Origin: Capsicum annuum | Lineage: Eukaryota > Streptophyta > Magnoliopsida > Solanales > Solanaceae | Assembly (NCBI RefSeq): GCF_002878395.1 | Contig: NC_061120.1 | Span: forward strand, 120,217,781 to 120,281,780 | Direction of reading: 5' to 3' | Length of the DNA stretch: 64,000 nt | Shown here: in pieces, positions 10,180 through 22,100 of the stretch | Layout: every line of letters begins with the position of its first letter | Position numbering within the stretch: position 1 is the first letter of the stretch | Made by a program: the position numbers and the translations under genes | Notes under the pieces: generated by a model | The model's input: the letters and a program-made list of their open reading frames with translations, nothing else | Told to the model about the DNA's origin: nothing | The model's database searches: none

Positions 10180-11580
10180 TTCTTAATCTTTATCAAATTG
10201 GGATCCAACATTTGCTTTTTCTTCATCTCAACCACAAGAGATGAGTGCAATACTTGATGCACAAACACAATACCATTCTTTGAGTCCGTGAGACAAACAC
10301 CAAGATTAGCCAAATGGTAAATGTCCTTTACCAACTCCTGCTTATCCTTTTCAAGATGAGCAAAACTTCCCATGGATAACCTGCTAATAGCATCAACTAC
10401 TATGTTAACTTTACCTTGATAGTAATGGAGGCTCATATCATAGTCCTTCAGTAACTCAATCTATCTCCTTTGTCTGAGGTTTAACTTTTTCTGGGTAAAC
10501 ACATACTACAGAATCTTATGATAAAAAAGATATTAACATGAACCCCATAAAAATAGTGATGCCAAATCTTCAACGCAAACACCACGACAAAAAACTTCAA
10601 GTCATGAGTAGGGTAGTTTTTCTCATGAACTTTTGCTTGCCTAGAACATAGGCCATCACCCTACCATGTGGCATAATTATACAACCAAGTCCAATACGAG
10701 AAGTATCACAGTACACTACAAAACAATCATTACCCTTAGAAAAGGTCAAAACTAGAGCTAAAGTCAATATATCCTTCAACTTCTCGAAACTACCCTCACA
10801 CGTATCCAACCATAAGAACTTGACCTTTTTTGGGTCAACTTAGTCAATGGAGCAGCTATCATCTAAGAACTTTCCATAAATCTCCTATAGTAATTGGCTA
10901 GACCCAAGAAACTCCAAATATCGATTGGAGCCATAGATCTAGGGCGCTTCTTAACCGACACAGCCTTTTGTAGATCCACCATAATCCCTTTACTAGAGAT
11001 AACATGACCAAGAAAAGTCATAGACTTCAACCAAAACTCACAGTTAGAGAACTTGGCATACAAATGATGATCCTTCAAGGTTTGCAATACAACACGGAGG
11101 ATATCAACATGATTCGCCTCATTCTAAGAATAGACCAAGATTTAATCAATGAAGACAGTAACAAAAAAATCTAAAAATGAATGGAAGACCCTATACATCA
11201 AGTCTATAAATACCGTGGGGGCATTGGTCAGCCTAAAACACATGAATAGGAACTTATAGTAACCATATCTAGTCCTGAAGGCAGACTTAGGGGTATCCAA
11301 TTCCCTAATTTTAAGCTGATAATAACCTGACCTAAGATCAATATTAGATAAACACTTTACACCTTGAAGCTGATCAAGAAAATCATCTATCCTAGGAAGA
11401 AGATACTTATTCTTTATGGTCACCTTATTCTATTGATCATAATCAATGCACATTCAACGGGAACCCTCCTTCTTACGCACAAAAAACACAGGAGTACCCT
11501 AAGAACATTCATCTAAGAGATCCTCTAATTGCTCCTTAAGCTTCTTCAGCTCTGCTAGAACCATTCTATACGAAGGGATA
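10180..11580 (-). pseudogene. reverse transcriptase and RNase H, element B
   Basis: RT copies element RNA and RNase H removes it. Blocks in order: RT 11423-11142 with [34 protein letters not shown] (catalytic D kept) and [17 protein letters not shown]. The FIDD active site reads FID followed by a stop in place of the second D. RT continues at 11087-10863 (YAKFSNCEFWLKSMTFLGHV, SFLGLANYYRRF). RNase H is at 10809-10597 (DCFVVYCDTSRIGLGC, catalytic D kept) and 10436-10370 (MSLHYYQGKVNIVVDAISRL). It lies between protease and integrase as usual for gypsy elements. Confidence 0.85.
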
Positions 11581-12339
11581 GAAATTAGATCAGTTTCTAG
11601 AACAAGATCAATCCCAATACTAGGAAGGTCATTGAAAAGACCTCAAGAAACTCATTAACCATGGGAACGTATTCTAGAGAAGGACTATTAGAGTTAGAAT
11701 CTTTAACTCAGACTAAATGACACAAAACCCCTTTAGAAATTAACTTTCGGGCTCTAAGATATGAGATGAACCTCCCCTTAGGCACTAAAGAACCCCTTTC
11801 CCATACAATAATCGGTCATTAGGGAATTTAAAAACGACCTTATGGGTTCAACAATCTAAGGAAGCATAGCATGAATGCGATATTCCATACCTAAAATAAC
11901 ATTAAAATTGATCATGTCTAACTCTGTCAAGTCTACCAGAGTTTATATAGCAGTAATAGATGCCACACACCCTTTATAAACCCTTTTAGCAATCACAGAG
12001 TCACCTACTGAGGTAGAAACTAGAAAAGGAACTTACAGACACTCAAGACCAAAACCAAAATGCACAACCACAAATGGGGTCATATAAGAGAAAGTGGACC
12101 CTAGATCAAGTAAACAATACACATTACGAGAGAAATATTTCAACATACCCGTAACATCATTCAGAGATGTGTTAGACTACTGGCGAGTAGCAAGTGCATA
12201 TAACCAATTTAGGCCAGTACCGGTACCAGAAACAAAAACAAAAGTATAAATAACTCCCTTCAATGTAGGAGTAGATAAGGTAGTAATAGGGGAAATACAG
12301 GCCCAAGAAGCCACTAGAGAGGGGCACTCTCGCTGCTTG
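11581..12339 (-). pseudogene. aspartic protease and RT linker, element B (cut by C)
   Basis: Minus-strand reading gives YCLLDLGSTFSYMTPFVVVH around 12115-12060, a retropepsin active site with D and G kept, then LTELDMINFNVILGME with a domain order typical of Tekay pol. Stops interrupt the frame. The sequence ends at 12339, exactly where the LTR of element C starts, so the zinc knuckle upstream is lost from this side. Confidence 0.75.
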
Positions 12340-13182
12340 GGACACGCCTCAAACTTTGAGATATGTCATATAGGAACCTTGAGCAAACATATATCAGAGG
12401 TTGCTCGTAATCCAACCTAATCATCAATAATCATCTACATGGGTCAGATAGATCCCAACCATAAAATAAGAATAATGGAAATATAAGTATAATAGCCAAT
12501 GATAGACATTATCTACCATTTCATTAATAAAAACAGTCTAGCCAATATTCCTAAGTCCACAGTTATCCATAAAACCTCTAAACAATCAAGTCAAAAATAT
12601 GTCGGGACATGCCCCTGACAATAGCCAAGTACCAAACCTATACAAGTCTATGACATAAAATAACGTGACTATGAGAGGTTCGTCGTCAAGAGTACAGAAG
12701 CTCAACACTTTAAGGTCAATGCACGAGTTCGCTTGAACACCTGTTCGCTACGTAGAAGAAGAAAAAGATTCTCCAGTGCCTACGTTGCATGGGGTCATAG
12801 CGTCCGAAGATGGTTAGTGGTTGGAGCACTAGCATGTAACTCAAGGATAAGGATAAAATTACATCACCATTCCACATAAGTCAATATATATCATATTCAA
12901 TGATTTTCACATATTCATCCTTACACATAGATATATCTCATGCTAATCAAGTTATTAAGACTTAATAACATTTTCAAATACTTCAATCATATGACACAAA
13001 GTAGAGGACTCTTACATTCCATGCTTTGGTTTATACCATCCTCATTAAGCATAAGACTTTAACAATATTAACATATTATTAAGCAAGGTACTTCATCCAT
13101 GGTTACACTTTATAGAGAAAAGAAACTATAGCCACATAGTTATTTATTAAAACAAGGGCTTTACCCATATACCACAATTAAT

Positions 13183-13520
13183 TAGGTATGGAACTCTAAT
13201 CACATGATCATATATTCAATTGGGCATGGGACTTTAATTATTTCTCTCATATTCACTTAGGTATGGAACTCTAATCATATAATCACACATTTAACTAGGC
13301 ATGGGACACTAATCATATAATCACGTATTCACTTAGGTATGGAACTCTAATCACATGATCACATGTTTAAGTGGTCATGGAACTTTAATTGCACGCTTAC
13401 ACATTCAAGTAGGAATGGAACTCTAATCGCATGATTATACATTCAAGTAGGCATGGAACTCTAATTGCATGCTTACACATTCAAGTGGGCATGGAATTCT
13501 AATCAGATGCTTACATATTA
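13183..13520. repeat. minisatellite, about nine 38-bp units, in LTR C
   Basis: Unit form TAGGCATGGAACTCTAAT followed by GCATGCTTACACATTCAAG, with variants. Nine successive units are readable, ending at TTACATATTA (13520). The later units are more alike than the earlier ones, suggesting stepwise local expansion. Confidence 0.9.
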
Positions 13521-13576
13521 GGCGAGGTATTTTAACCTCAAGAATACTCTTTAACAAAGGGAATCCAACCACAAGT

Positions 13577-13660
13577 TATTAGATGAGGGACTTTGACCAC
13601 ATGTCATTAGACGAGGGACTTTGACCATAAGTCATTTTATAAGGAAAGGGAATTTATCCA
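13577..13660. repeat. short tandem repeat, three ~30-bp units, in LTR C
   Basis: ATTAGATGAGGGACTTTGAC and ATTAGACGAGGGACTTTGAC are followed by a weaker third unit (AAGGAAAGGGAATTTATCC). Separate from, but close to, the 38-bp array. Confidence 0.75.
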
Positions 13661-15172
13661 CAAGCCATCACGTTGCCATCATTAGTTGACATTTGAACTG
13701 TTAACCCACTAGCTCATGGATTGGCATCCATATCATTCTTTTCACATATTAGAGAAACACAACACATTCAAGAGCTTTCTATTACTTAGCCATTTTAACA
13801 CAATACACGATGACATGGTCCTTGTGAAAGCCTTCATTGCTCAACCATCTCAATAGGCCAATGTCTCCATTCAATTCATCAAGCAATTTAATTTTTAGTC
13901 TGTAATACCTTTAAAAACCATTTACAATTTGAGTTCGAGTTTAGGGAAAATAATTCCTCTTCCTAACCTTCAAACCAACATGGTTAAAGATTAATAATTT
14001 ACATGGCTAACCATACCAACAAAAACCAAATAACAAATATTCATACAAAAGGGCCATTGCTCCATTTAAGCCACAAGCTAACACATTACATGCTTAACAA
14101 GGTTCTTATCAACTATTTCCATGAATTCACGATTATTATAACTCAATACATGGCCAAAAAGGCCTTAATAAACTATCTACAAGTACTCATATTTATTTAG
14201 ACATTATCATGACTCATTTATGTTTACTAGTTCATTTACCCAGATATACATTTGGCATTCACAAGAATATTTAACCACTCATCATGTTATTAGGCCAAAT
14301 GCTTTGATATAACACATCATTCATTACATTTACAGTCATCAAGATTCATATAATCATTCATATTACATTAGCAAGCTTACACCACATTCTCACCATGTCT
14401 GGGTTCAACACCCAAAATAAGTTCATTTTAATGTTTAAGGCCTTAACCCATTGTTAGCCATTATCCCAATAATATCATCAATTACACAATACATGATTCA
14501 TAATACCTTTTAAAATATCATTCATCAACCATTTATACTCCTTAGACCATTTCTCTAGCTCCACACATCACCAATATTTTACTAGACAACCCACTTAGGT
14601 ATTTTCACAAACACTTTATGTGTGTAACTTCGACAAGGCCATTTTCATGGTAGAAATTATCAATATTAGGGTTGATTAAGACACCCATGTTAAAAAACAT
14701 ACAGAAATCACCCACATATACAATCTACAATCATAACATGTATCAACTCAATTATAAGCAAGAATCATCATTATTCATTGATAGGTATCACATACCCTTT
14801 TCATTTGATTCAAAACCACTATGTGCACTTACTAATCCAAGTATGAAATAATCGGGTTTAGAGGTATTTAAATAGAGGAAGAGATACATGGCTTAAACAA
14901 GATAACACACCAATAATCTTGACTCCTTCTTGCCACTAGATGAACACCCTTCAAACCCTAGCCTCCAATCTTTCTCCAAGAAGCTTTTTAGAGTGTTTGG
15001 AATGTTTAAGTCTTGTAAATGAAGATTTAGTTGGCTACCATGCCTTATATAGTGAAAGAACTTAGGTTTTTAGTAAAGGGAAATGACCAAAAGGTCCTTA
15101 ATAAAAAGCTGGAAAGTACACTTGTGCAGGGGTACGACTCTCCTATACAATTCACTTAGCAATCGTGACCTA

Positions 15173-15201
15173 GGGTATGAGTGGTACGTTAACTCGTACC
15201 C
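15173..15201. repeat. inverted repeat in LTR C
   Basis: Arms GGGTATGAGT (15173-15182) and ACTCGTACCC (15192-15201) are reverse complements with one mismatch. Same design as in LTR B at 8280-8309. Confidence 0.8.
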
Positions 15202-15565
15202 TAGGATTCCCCTAGGTCAACCACACTGTAGTGGTATGAAAGGGCACCCTTGAGTCATAACCAATGGTACAACTCATTTCCCAATCGTGATCTTGATCCA
15301 TGACCAAAATAGTCCACTCAATTTTGAGGTATCACTCCATATGATTGGGTAGCATACGACTCTTATGCATTGGTTACAACTAAGTAATTGCCTTTTCATA
15401 CGGAGGAAAGTCTATTGCACTACCATACTATCTAGGATACAAAAGGGAAGGGGGAGAGGGGTATGAGTCTTGACCTAGGGTAAGACTCAAATTACCCAAC
15501 CATATCCATTCCAGAGACACAAAAAGGTAGTTATTTTCCAAATGGTCTAAGGTCTAGATGTCTCA

Positions 15566-16640
15566 ATTCTATACCACTTTGATAGGTAAGTATAGATACA
15601 AGTTAACACCTCAACATACACCAAAAAAATCTTTAATCAAGTTAGAAACAACATACTACAAGGATACAATACAACACACATATCATGATCACTACCAATC
15701 AACAAAAATTTTTAGCAAGGCCACATTCTTGGGTGTTTTATTCTACCTGACTTAGGATTATTCATCTGCGAATGACTGTGAAGACAAGCTCATTCTCAAG
15801 TTAACACATTAGCACACATCAGAACAATCTTCACACAATTAAGGACAAGTCACACATTAAGGGTACAATTCAACACATATCATAGTCATTATCAATCAAT
15901 TCTATCCCACCATTTATCAAAACAACCTGATCAATTTAACGCTTAAGGGCTTGATCCCTTCACCTATCAAAGATAAAAAACAACTTAAATGTTTGGGAAC
16001 TTAAATCCCTTGTTCATCAAAGACATCAACAAATCACAAACATCAGGGATTTCAACCCATTGTCTATCAAAGACATAAACTAAGTTTGGAATACCATTGC
16101 ATATCTCAAATATAAGTTTTTGGGATGGGACATAATTGTGGATACTTAGGCTTCATGCCCTCTTCCGCTACCCTAGTAGCTTCCTCGGGTTAATGGTTTT
16201 TCCATAGAACCCTCATCGAAGCTAGTCCTATCATTTTCAACAGGTGAACTTACTGATCCAAGATCCTTACTAGGATTTCTTTACAAGTCAAGGAACCCAA
16301 AACAATGACGTCCTCTAAGGAAATGACCATCAAAGAATCACCTACATATCCTCACACATAAAGGCATGAACAATTGGGTGAAATGGATTTCAATCTAGAA
16401 TGAAACTCCAACTCATAGGAAACATTGCCAACTATTTATTGAGAATACATAGGGAGCAACATAGTATGGACTAAGCTCTCCTTTTGCTGATTCACATCGC
16501 TTCCTTCATGGGAGAAATGACATCATAGGTATGGAGCAATTCCTAGTGACCACCTAGGTCATAAATGAGACCCATCCCAACACAACATACCAAAACTGGA
16601 TTCCTTTGGTACTGATACTAAAATACATACCATCACATAC
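15566..16640 (-). pseudogene. degenerate 3' pol tail (chromodomain region) of element C
   Basis: The segment from the decayed polypurine tract (about 15566) to 16130 has no readable domain and contains loosely repeated wording (CATCAAAGACAT, TTCACCTATCAAAGAT). From about 16130 to 16440 the plus strand matches in wording the chromodomain end of B and A (GGATACTTAGGCTTCATG; CCATAGAACC; AACTCCAACTCATAGG), so it is a decayed chromodomain and integrase C-terminus. Integrase core and RNase H are missing: near 16640 the sequence passes directly to RT. Confidence 0.55.
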
Positions 16641-17119
16641 CTTATAGGGAATCCACCATGATCCCTTTACTAGGGATAGATAACATGAACAAGAAAAACA
16701 ACAACTTCTAACCAAAACTCACCCTCAAAGAACTTGGCATACCAACTATAATTCCTCAAATTTTGTAACATGGCATAGAGATAATCTACATAACCCGCCT
16801 CCCTCTTAGAATACACTAAGATATCATCAATGAAGACAATGAAAAGTATGTCCAGGACTAGATGGAACAACTTATTCATCAAGCTTATGAATGCTGTCAA
16901 GGTATTGGCCGACCTAAAGGACATGACAAGAAACTCATCAACCGTGAAAATGGATTCTCGAGAGGACCCTTCCAAGTTGGGACGTTTAACTCGGACCAAA
17001 AGATACAAAAACCCCTTTAATATCAACTTTTGGGCTTTGAGATAATAAATAAACCTTCTCTTAGGCATTAAGAAACCACCTTCCCATACAGTGACCGACT
17101 CATTAAGGAAATTAAACAC
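16641..17119 (-). pseudogene. reverse transcriptase fragment of element C
   Basis: Reads SFRSANTLTAFISLMNKLFH, then FIVFIDDILVYSKREAGYVD with the FIDD active site intact, then WYAKFFEGEFWLEVVVFLVH. The N-terminal part of RT is gone: upstream of the SFRSAN segment (about 16920) the frame enters a protease-RT linker (SRESIFTVDEFLVMSF). Thus one open frame of 149 codons (17119-16670) is a deletion fusion and not a natural protein. Confidence 0.75.
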
Positions 17120-17640
17120 GACCCTACGAGTTTAACAATCTATGGAAGCATAGAAAGAGTGCAACCAATCTATCTCTAGTATGACAACTAAATCGACCAT
17201 GTCTAACTTTATCAAGTCAACAGGAGTATCTATCCCCCAATAGATATCACACATACCCTGTAGATTCTTTTTATCAACCACAGAGTCTCTGACTGGGGTA
17301 GAAATAGAAAAGGGAACCAACAGACTCTCTGGACCATAATTAAGATGCACATGCACATACGAGGTCACATAAGAAAGAAAAGACCTTGGATCAAGCAAAC
17401 AGTACATATCAAGTAAGAAAAGTCTTAAAAAACTAGTGATAATATCGGGAGGAACCTCAGAGTCTTGGTGGGTAGCAAGTGCATATAGAAGGGTCCTCGA
17501 AATACTAGTTGTAGAGACTAAAGTAGTAGCAGATACAACACCATTTGGTGCTAAAGGAGGAGTAGAAATAGGTGCTTTGTTGACTAAAGAAGCCACTCAG
17601 GTAGGGCACTCTCACTGCATGTTCCTGACTTGACCATAAT
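17120..17640 (-). pseudogene. aspartic protease of element C
   Basis: The open frame at 17596-17132 carries MYCLLDPRSFLSYVTSYVHV, matching the Tekay protease active site (usual LIDPGSTLSYVT). The G after DP is R here, which should abolish activity. It continues with VDLIKLDMVDLVVILEIDWL and HSFYASIDC, the conserved end of the domain. A long open frame remains despite the lesion. It is followed (leftward) by the RT linker. Confidence 0.75.
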
Positions 17641-18514
17641 GGTAATATTTTACTCTCCCCACCTCACAATGACAATGATAACTCTAACTACAAAATCTGC
17701 AAGAAGGGGTTGATGGATCCGATGGAGTAAAATTAGCCTGAATTTGGGCAGCTTTGGGTACCAAGGCTAGAGAAGTGGTAATCGACATTGTTTATGCCTA
17801 AGAGGCAACCCTTATAGGATACTCCTATTGGATGTGACCCAATTAACCACATATAAAACATCGGTTCTCCATTTTCTCACAACAATAATGGTGTGACTGA
17901 CTGTAAAATCAACAAGAAGGATAGGTGAATGAGGGTTAGACTTCACTAGCTAGATATTGGGCATCTTGTGCCCTATAAGCATCATCAATCTAAAGATGCC
18001 TATTCCTAACAATTTTACGTAGAGGGCACTAGTCATGAAGTGAAAATTCGGGCTTGCCTAATATTTCATCCTAGACCACTTTCCACCAGCATGAGCCAGC
18101 TGTGCAAAGGAGCGATGAAACCCAGTATTTTACGGTGACTAAGAAGAAATACCACCTCTCACAGTAGGGTTAGTGGGAACAAGTGTAACCCCATGAGGAT
18201 CATAAGATGTCACGACCCATGGCCAGGTTTGAATCCTAAAAGTTGGATAAACATTATCCTATTGCCCCAATTAGGATAGAAGGGCTTGCATGAGTGTTAG
18301 ATATCCTTGGACACATGATCTGAAAGATGAGTAAGAAAAAATTAGAGGAATCTAATACTTTAGAATCGACATAGCTTTAGAGTGAAACACAAGAAAGGGA
18401 AATATTTCCTAAGATGTCTCATAGCCCCTATTTTATAAGTGTGGCACTCTTCACTCCTATAAAAGAAATGCTACTTGACACAGTTATATGGACTCCAAAC
18501 TGACCATGAACCTA
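17641..18514 (-). pseudogene. gag: gag C-terminus, zinc-knuckle region and leader of element C
   Basis: 17640-17900 contains two stretches resembling Tekay nucleocapsid knuckles, with cysteine codons partly lost. 17900-18200 is weak gag tail. 18200-18514 is leader-like and includes the block near 18400-18455 (TTTCCTAAGATGTCTCATAG; GTGTGGCACTCTTCACTCC) that recurs in elements A, E and F just inside the primer site. The capsid part of gag is absent. Confidence 0.5.
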
Positions 18515-18526
18515 GCTTTGATAACA
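18515..18526 (-). other. primer binding site, initiator tRNA-Met type (element C)
   Basis: Plus strand GCTTTGATAACA against the expected GCTCTGATACCA, 10 of 12 bases, three bases from the LTR edge at 18530. Confidence 0.7.
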
Positions 18527-18529
18527 ACC

Positions 18530-18905
18530 TGACATGCCCCAAACTTCAGGATATGTCATATGGGCACCTCGAGGATACATGTACCATAGGTTGCCCGTAA
18601 CCCAACCTAATCATCAATATTCATTTGCAAGGGTTGGATGGATCCCTTATAGCCAATGTTAGACAATATCTACCATTTTATTAATAACAATAGTCTATCC
18701 AATATGCCTAAGTCCACAGTCATCCACAAAACCTCTATGCAATCGAGTCAAAGATATGTCAGGACATGCCCCTAACAATAGCCAAGTACAAAACCTATAA
18801 GATTCTATGGTATAAAATAATGTAACTATAAGAGTTAGGACTTCTAGAGTTTGGAAGCTCACCACTTCAAGGTGAATGCACAAGTCGACTTGAACACCTA
18901 TTCAC
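18530..18905 (-). repeat. 5' LTR stub of element C (376 bp)
   Basis: Matches the first part of the 3' LTR (12340-12745) up to GAACACCTATTCACTACAC and then stops. The next bases read as gag on the minus strand. The loss of about 2.8 kb of LTR indicates a deletion. Confidence 0.7.
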
Positions 18906-19555
18906 TACACAATTCTAGAACTTCCCAACTTCTTTCTTGTCCACTTACCACCATCCTTACCACTTTGCTCAGAATGCCTAAATTTCTTTTCTTACTTTTT
19001 ACTAAACTCAACCTATTTCTTTTTCTCTTCCTCCACTTGTTGCATATACACAACCAATCTAGAGATATCCATTTCTTTGATAAAAAAGCAACCTTTCTCT
19101 TAAGGACCAATGCATGAGACAATCCTGAAGCTATCTTACGTATTCTAACCCTCATGCTAGAAATCATCTCAGAAGCATACCTAGAAAACTGATGGAATTT
19201 CAAGGGATAATCCTTGACAAAAATCATACCTTACCTCAAATTCACAAACTCTTTCACTTTTAATTTCCTTAACTCTTGAGGAAATAAGTGGTCTAAGAAG
19301 GTGCTAGAGAAATTCTCCTACACGTATGAATCAGCATTCTCAGCTATTGACTGTTCTCACTCTTCATACTATTGGTACGCCATGTCTTTAAATTGATAGC
19401 AAGAAAACTCAACACCCTCAACTTCCATAACATGCATAATCTGAAAGATCTTCTCCATTTCATCAATGAAACTTTGAGGATCCTCCCCAACCTTGGTACC
19501 CTTAAACATAGAAGGATGAAACCTCATAAACTTGCCAACCCTTGTAGACTCAAGC
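18906..19555 (-). pseudogene. gag: gag capsid fragment, probably of element B
   Basis: The minus frame 19227-18898 reads VKDYPLKFHQFSRYASEM, RIRKIASGLSHALVLKRKVA and LICICNKWRK-like text, matching the Tekay gag core (KEYSLKFTQLSRYAPEM-type; MRSRMSKFVSG-type). Upstream, 19555-19230 carries the preceding gag segment in broken frames, with the same layout as gag of A at 61690-62030. It lies upstream of B's protease once element C is removed. It ends at about 19555, where plus-strand integrase of D starts. Confidence 0.65.
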
Positions 19556-19815
19556 TTATGGTTTGCTATATTTTATTCAACAAGGTGCAACCAAGATGTC
19601 CCATGACATAAGGAAGGTTGAATGGTGGCCTAGGATGAAGAGTGCCATAGTAGAGTATGTATCTAAATGTTATAACTGTCAGCAGGTAATATAAGTGCAT
19701 TAAAGGCCTATAGGTTTTCTTTAAAGGATGCCCATTCTCGAGAGAAAGTAGGAAAGGATATTTATGGACTTCCTGGTAGGTCTTTCTAATAAAAGATAAG
19801 ATCAGAACCATGCTT
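19555..19815 (+). pseudogene. integrase zinc-binding domain and start of core, element D
   Basis: Plus frames read QGATKMSHDIRKVEWWPRMK, IVEYVSKCYNCQQV (the CxxC of the HHCC finger; the last H of the pair is kept in SHD) and FMDFLVGLSNK, which holds the first catalytic D of the DDE triad. The sequence breaks off at about 19815 within the QNHDSIW-type segment, and the text resumes at 22101. Confidence 0.8.
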
Positions 19816-22100
19816 CAAGTACATATTGAGACAAACTTTATGTTTTGGTAGTGTGAGAAGTGATTTAGACATGTATTAAGTCCACAAATAACTCCTAGCT
19901 CAAAGCCATGATGAAACATTCCTTACCAATTGATTTATTTTGAAAAATCATTCAATTGTCCGCTCCAAACTAGAATAACTCCTATATACTGAAGTATTTT
20001 TGATCTCAAGACCAACCAAATATAATTTAATTGAGTATTCTTCCCAACACATTCATTTTTACCTTGATCCGATTTTAGAGCTAAGAGTTATGACCATTTT
20101 AGTGAAGCACTATCCAACAATGAGATAGTATGAATAGAAACCATGATCTTGGTTAGAAACCACAACTGTACAATGGTTGCATCTACATAAACCAACCCCC
20201 AAAACCATAGAGTTGTAAAGTAAACCTCACAACCATGAATGGGTACCACTGTCTTGGTTAGAAACCACAATCCTGGCTCCTAAAGTTGATTTATCTTGGA
20301 CTACAAACCTATGAACCAAGGTATAATCATAAGTGTGCCCTATGAGTCACACCAAGGATCGTCTGATAATATCTAGAGATCCTCAAATAAGAAACCCATC
20401 CACAAGCACCACCAACAATCATAGGTGTCTTCTATAATCATAGGATGGTTTGTAGATCACCTTTAGCAACTTTTTCAGTTATATTTTTAAGGGTCATTCC
20501 AGTCTTTTCCTACTATTTTTTCCCATAAACTATGTAATTTAAGTCATTCCAAGGTTAGTTATTAAATTTAGAATTACCATAAGTGCCTCAGTACACAGTA
20601 ATTATTCGATACTTAGAAAAAATAAGATAGAAGATTCAATTTATCTCCTGCAAGGTATAACTAGTGTTCATCTTGTTCATGCTTCAAATTTACGAGATTC
20701 ACCAAAGTTTTTTCTAAATGTATGTGAGATTTCATAAATGAGTTTCATTTCAGTCATTGAGTCACAAAGTTCACTTAAATCGTTAGTTTAATTCCTTTCT
20801 CAAAATATAGGGTTCATGAATATTTTGATTCCTTGATAATTTACTCCCTTATTATCATTGAGATATAAACGAATATTGTACCATAAATTTTAGTATCATT
20901 TCTTATCTGTAATTAAAATCCCTCACTATATTATGTAAGTTATTATTCTTGGACTTGAATTATAAAATTCCTTATTTTATTCAGCATATGGGAATTGTCA
21001 TAGTAGATCTATTTTCTTAGATAAGGTGGTTTATGTACTTCCAATGACCTAGGATTTCATGCATATTTTCATGAATAGTCCATACTAATGTTTTTATGAT
21101 TTGAATGGTTTCAGATAAACTACTTATTTTCAGTCTTCATAATATTAATATTATTGAGCATTCCAGTTATAAGGTGTTATTCAGTTGGGAGAAGTACTAA
21201 GCACCTAGAGGATAGAAGGATAAAGGCTTACTTGCTATTTAGGCTTATACCTTTTGTAGAAACCCCTAAGTCCTAGAACTATGGTTACACCATAGGTTTT
21301 AAATAGTCACCTGTCAGATCAGGCTTGACACCTTTCTCCTTTTGGACATTAGGCCTTTTGTAAGGTACTGAACAACCATCAACCTAGGGTAACTAGTTGG
21401 ACCCTGATTAGACTAGATTGTGGTATGTCAATTTATAGTAACTCCCATAGTCCACTATCAAATTTAGATATATCTATGAGCCTATATTCAGTTTGTTCAA
21501 CTTTTTATACCATACATTTATAATACTTGGTCACTGTATCGGCTTGCATGTCTAAGATTTATATTTATTTTTCCATGTTACCTCTAGCATATTTAAGCTT
21601 ATATTAGATCATGCATATCTTGGAAGCTCAATACATTCATAGTATTGACCGTATACTTTTTTGTGGTATATTGTCTTATAATATAGGTTCTAATATTTGA
21701 CATACCACTTGAGTCTAGTATGATTCAACATAATATCAACAATAGTGTTTGGTGAGTCCTAAGCATTCCAGACCCAATCATCAATATTTTCTTCAATATT
21801 ATTTTAGTTTCATACTGTTAGAGTTAGGTGGCAGCTTGTACCAATAACTTATATTATTTAGATACTTTCAAACAATGAGATAGATTATGTTTTTAGCATA
21901 ATTGATTTCATTCAGATATTGTGCTTAGGATTAATGCCAAACTTATCTTTCAGATTGTTAGTTTTTGCATAAATAATTTCAGTTATTTTAATATTCTTAA
22001 ATGTTATGCCAAGTTATGGCCTAGCTTGGGATTAGTGATGAATCTAAGCATTGTATTATGACTAAGGGGTCATCTTAAGTTATGATATCCTAAGACCTTG
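19816..22100 (+). repeat. probable solo LTR (Del type) inserted in integrase of D
   Basis: About 2.29 kb that separates two halves of one integrase reading, with no coding content. Its body has wording I associate with Solanaceae Del LTRs (GGGTCATTCCAGTCTTTTCC; GTAATTTAAGTCATTCCAAGG-like; GTTATGGCCTAGCTTGGGAT). Exact ends are unclear: CATGC occurs at the left junction and ATGCATG at the right, so a short target duplication is possible. A TCTTGGTTAGAAACCACAA phrase occurs twice (about 20150 and 20255). Confidence 0.55.

Larger units (their letters stand above)
12340..15565 (-). repeat. 3' LTR of element C, 3.2 kb with internal minisatellites
   Basis: The left end (GGACACGCCTCAAACTTTG) matches the 5' LTR stub at 18530 (TGACATGCCCCAAACTTC), and the two stay alignable for about 370 bp. 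The right end is GTCTAGATGTCTCA at 15565. It is about 1 kb longer than LTRs A and B, in good part because of repeat arrays at 13183-13520 and 13577-13660. It holds an inverted repeat at 15173-15201. Confidence 0.75.
12340..18905 (-). mobile_element. Tekay-like LTR element C, internally deleted
   Basis: 3' LTR (12340-15565), weak polypurine tract, chromodomain-like tail, RT fragment, protease, zinc-knuckle region, leader, primer site (18515-18526) and a stub of 5' LTR (18530-about 18905), all minus strand. It sits between B's protease and B-like gag, which suggests insertion into B. The five bases before its left edge are GCTTG (12335-12339). The matching right flank cannot be tested because the 5' LTR breaks off within its first 376 bp. 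Integrase core, RNase H, part of RT and most of gag are deleted. Confidence 0.75.
6378..19555 (-). mobile_element. Tekay/Del-type chromovirus (element B), split by element C
   Basis: The left part (6378-12339) holds the 3' LTR, polypurine tract, chromodomain, integrase, RNase H, RT and protease in minus-strand order. A gag block at about 18906-19555 is the natural continuation upstream of the protease and is separated from it only by element C. The zinc-knuckle segment between them and the 5' LTR are missing. The right limit, where plus-strand integrase of D begins, is a breakpoint of unknown origin. Every domain is decayed. That the two parts belong to one copy is inference from domain order. 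Confidence 0.6.

Noticed and set aside
13183..13520. Regular repeats that could look like a CRISPR array
   Set aside because: Units are directly adjacent 38-bp variants without unique spacers, inside an LTR of a plant retrotransposon.
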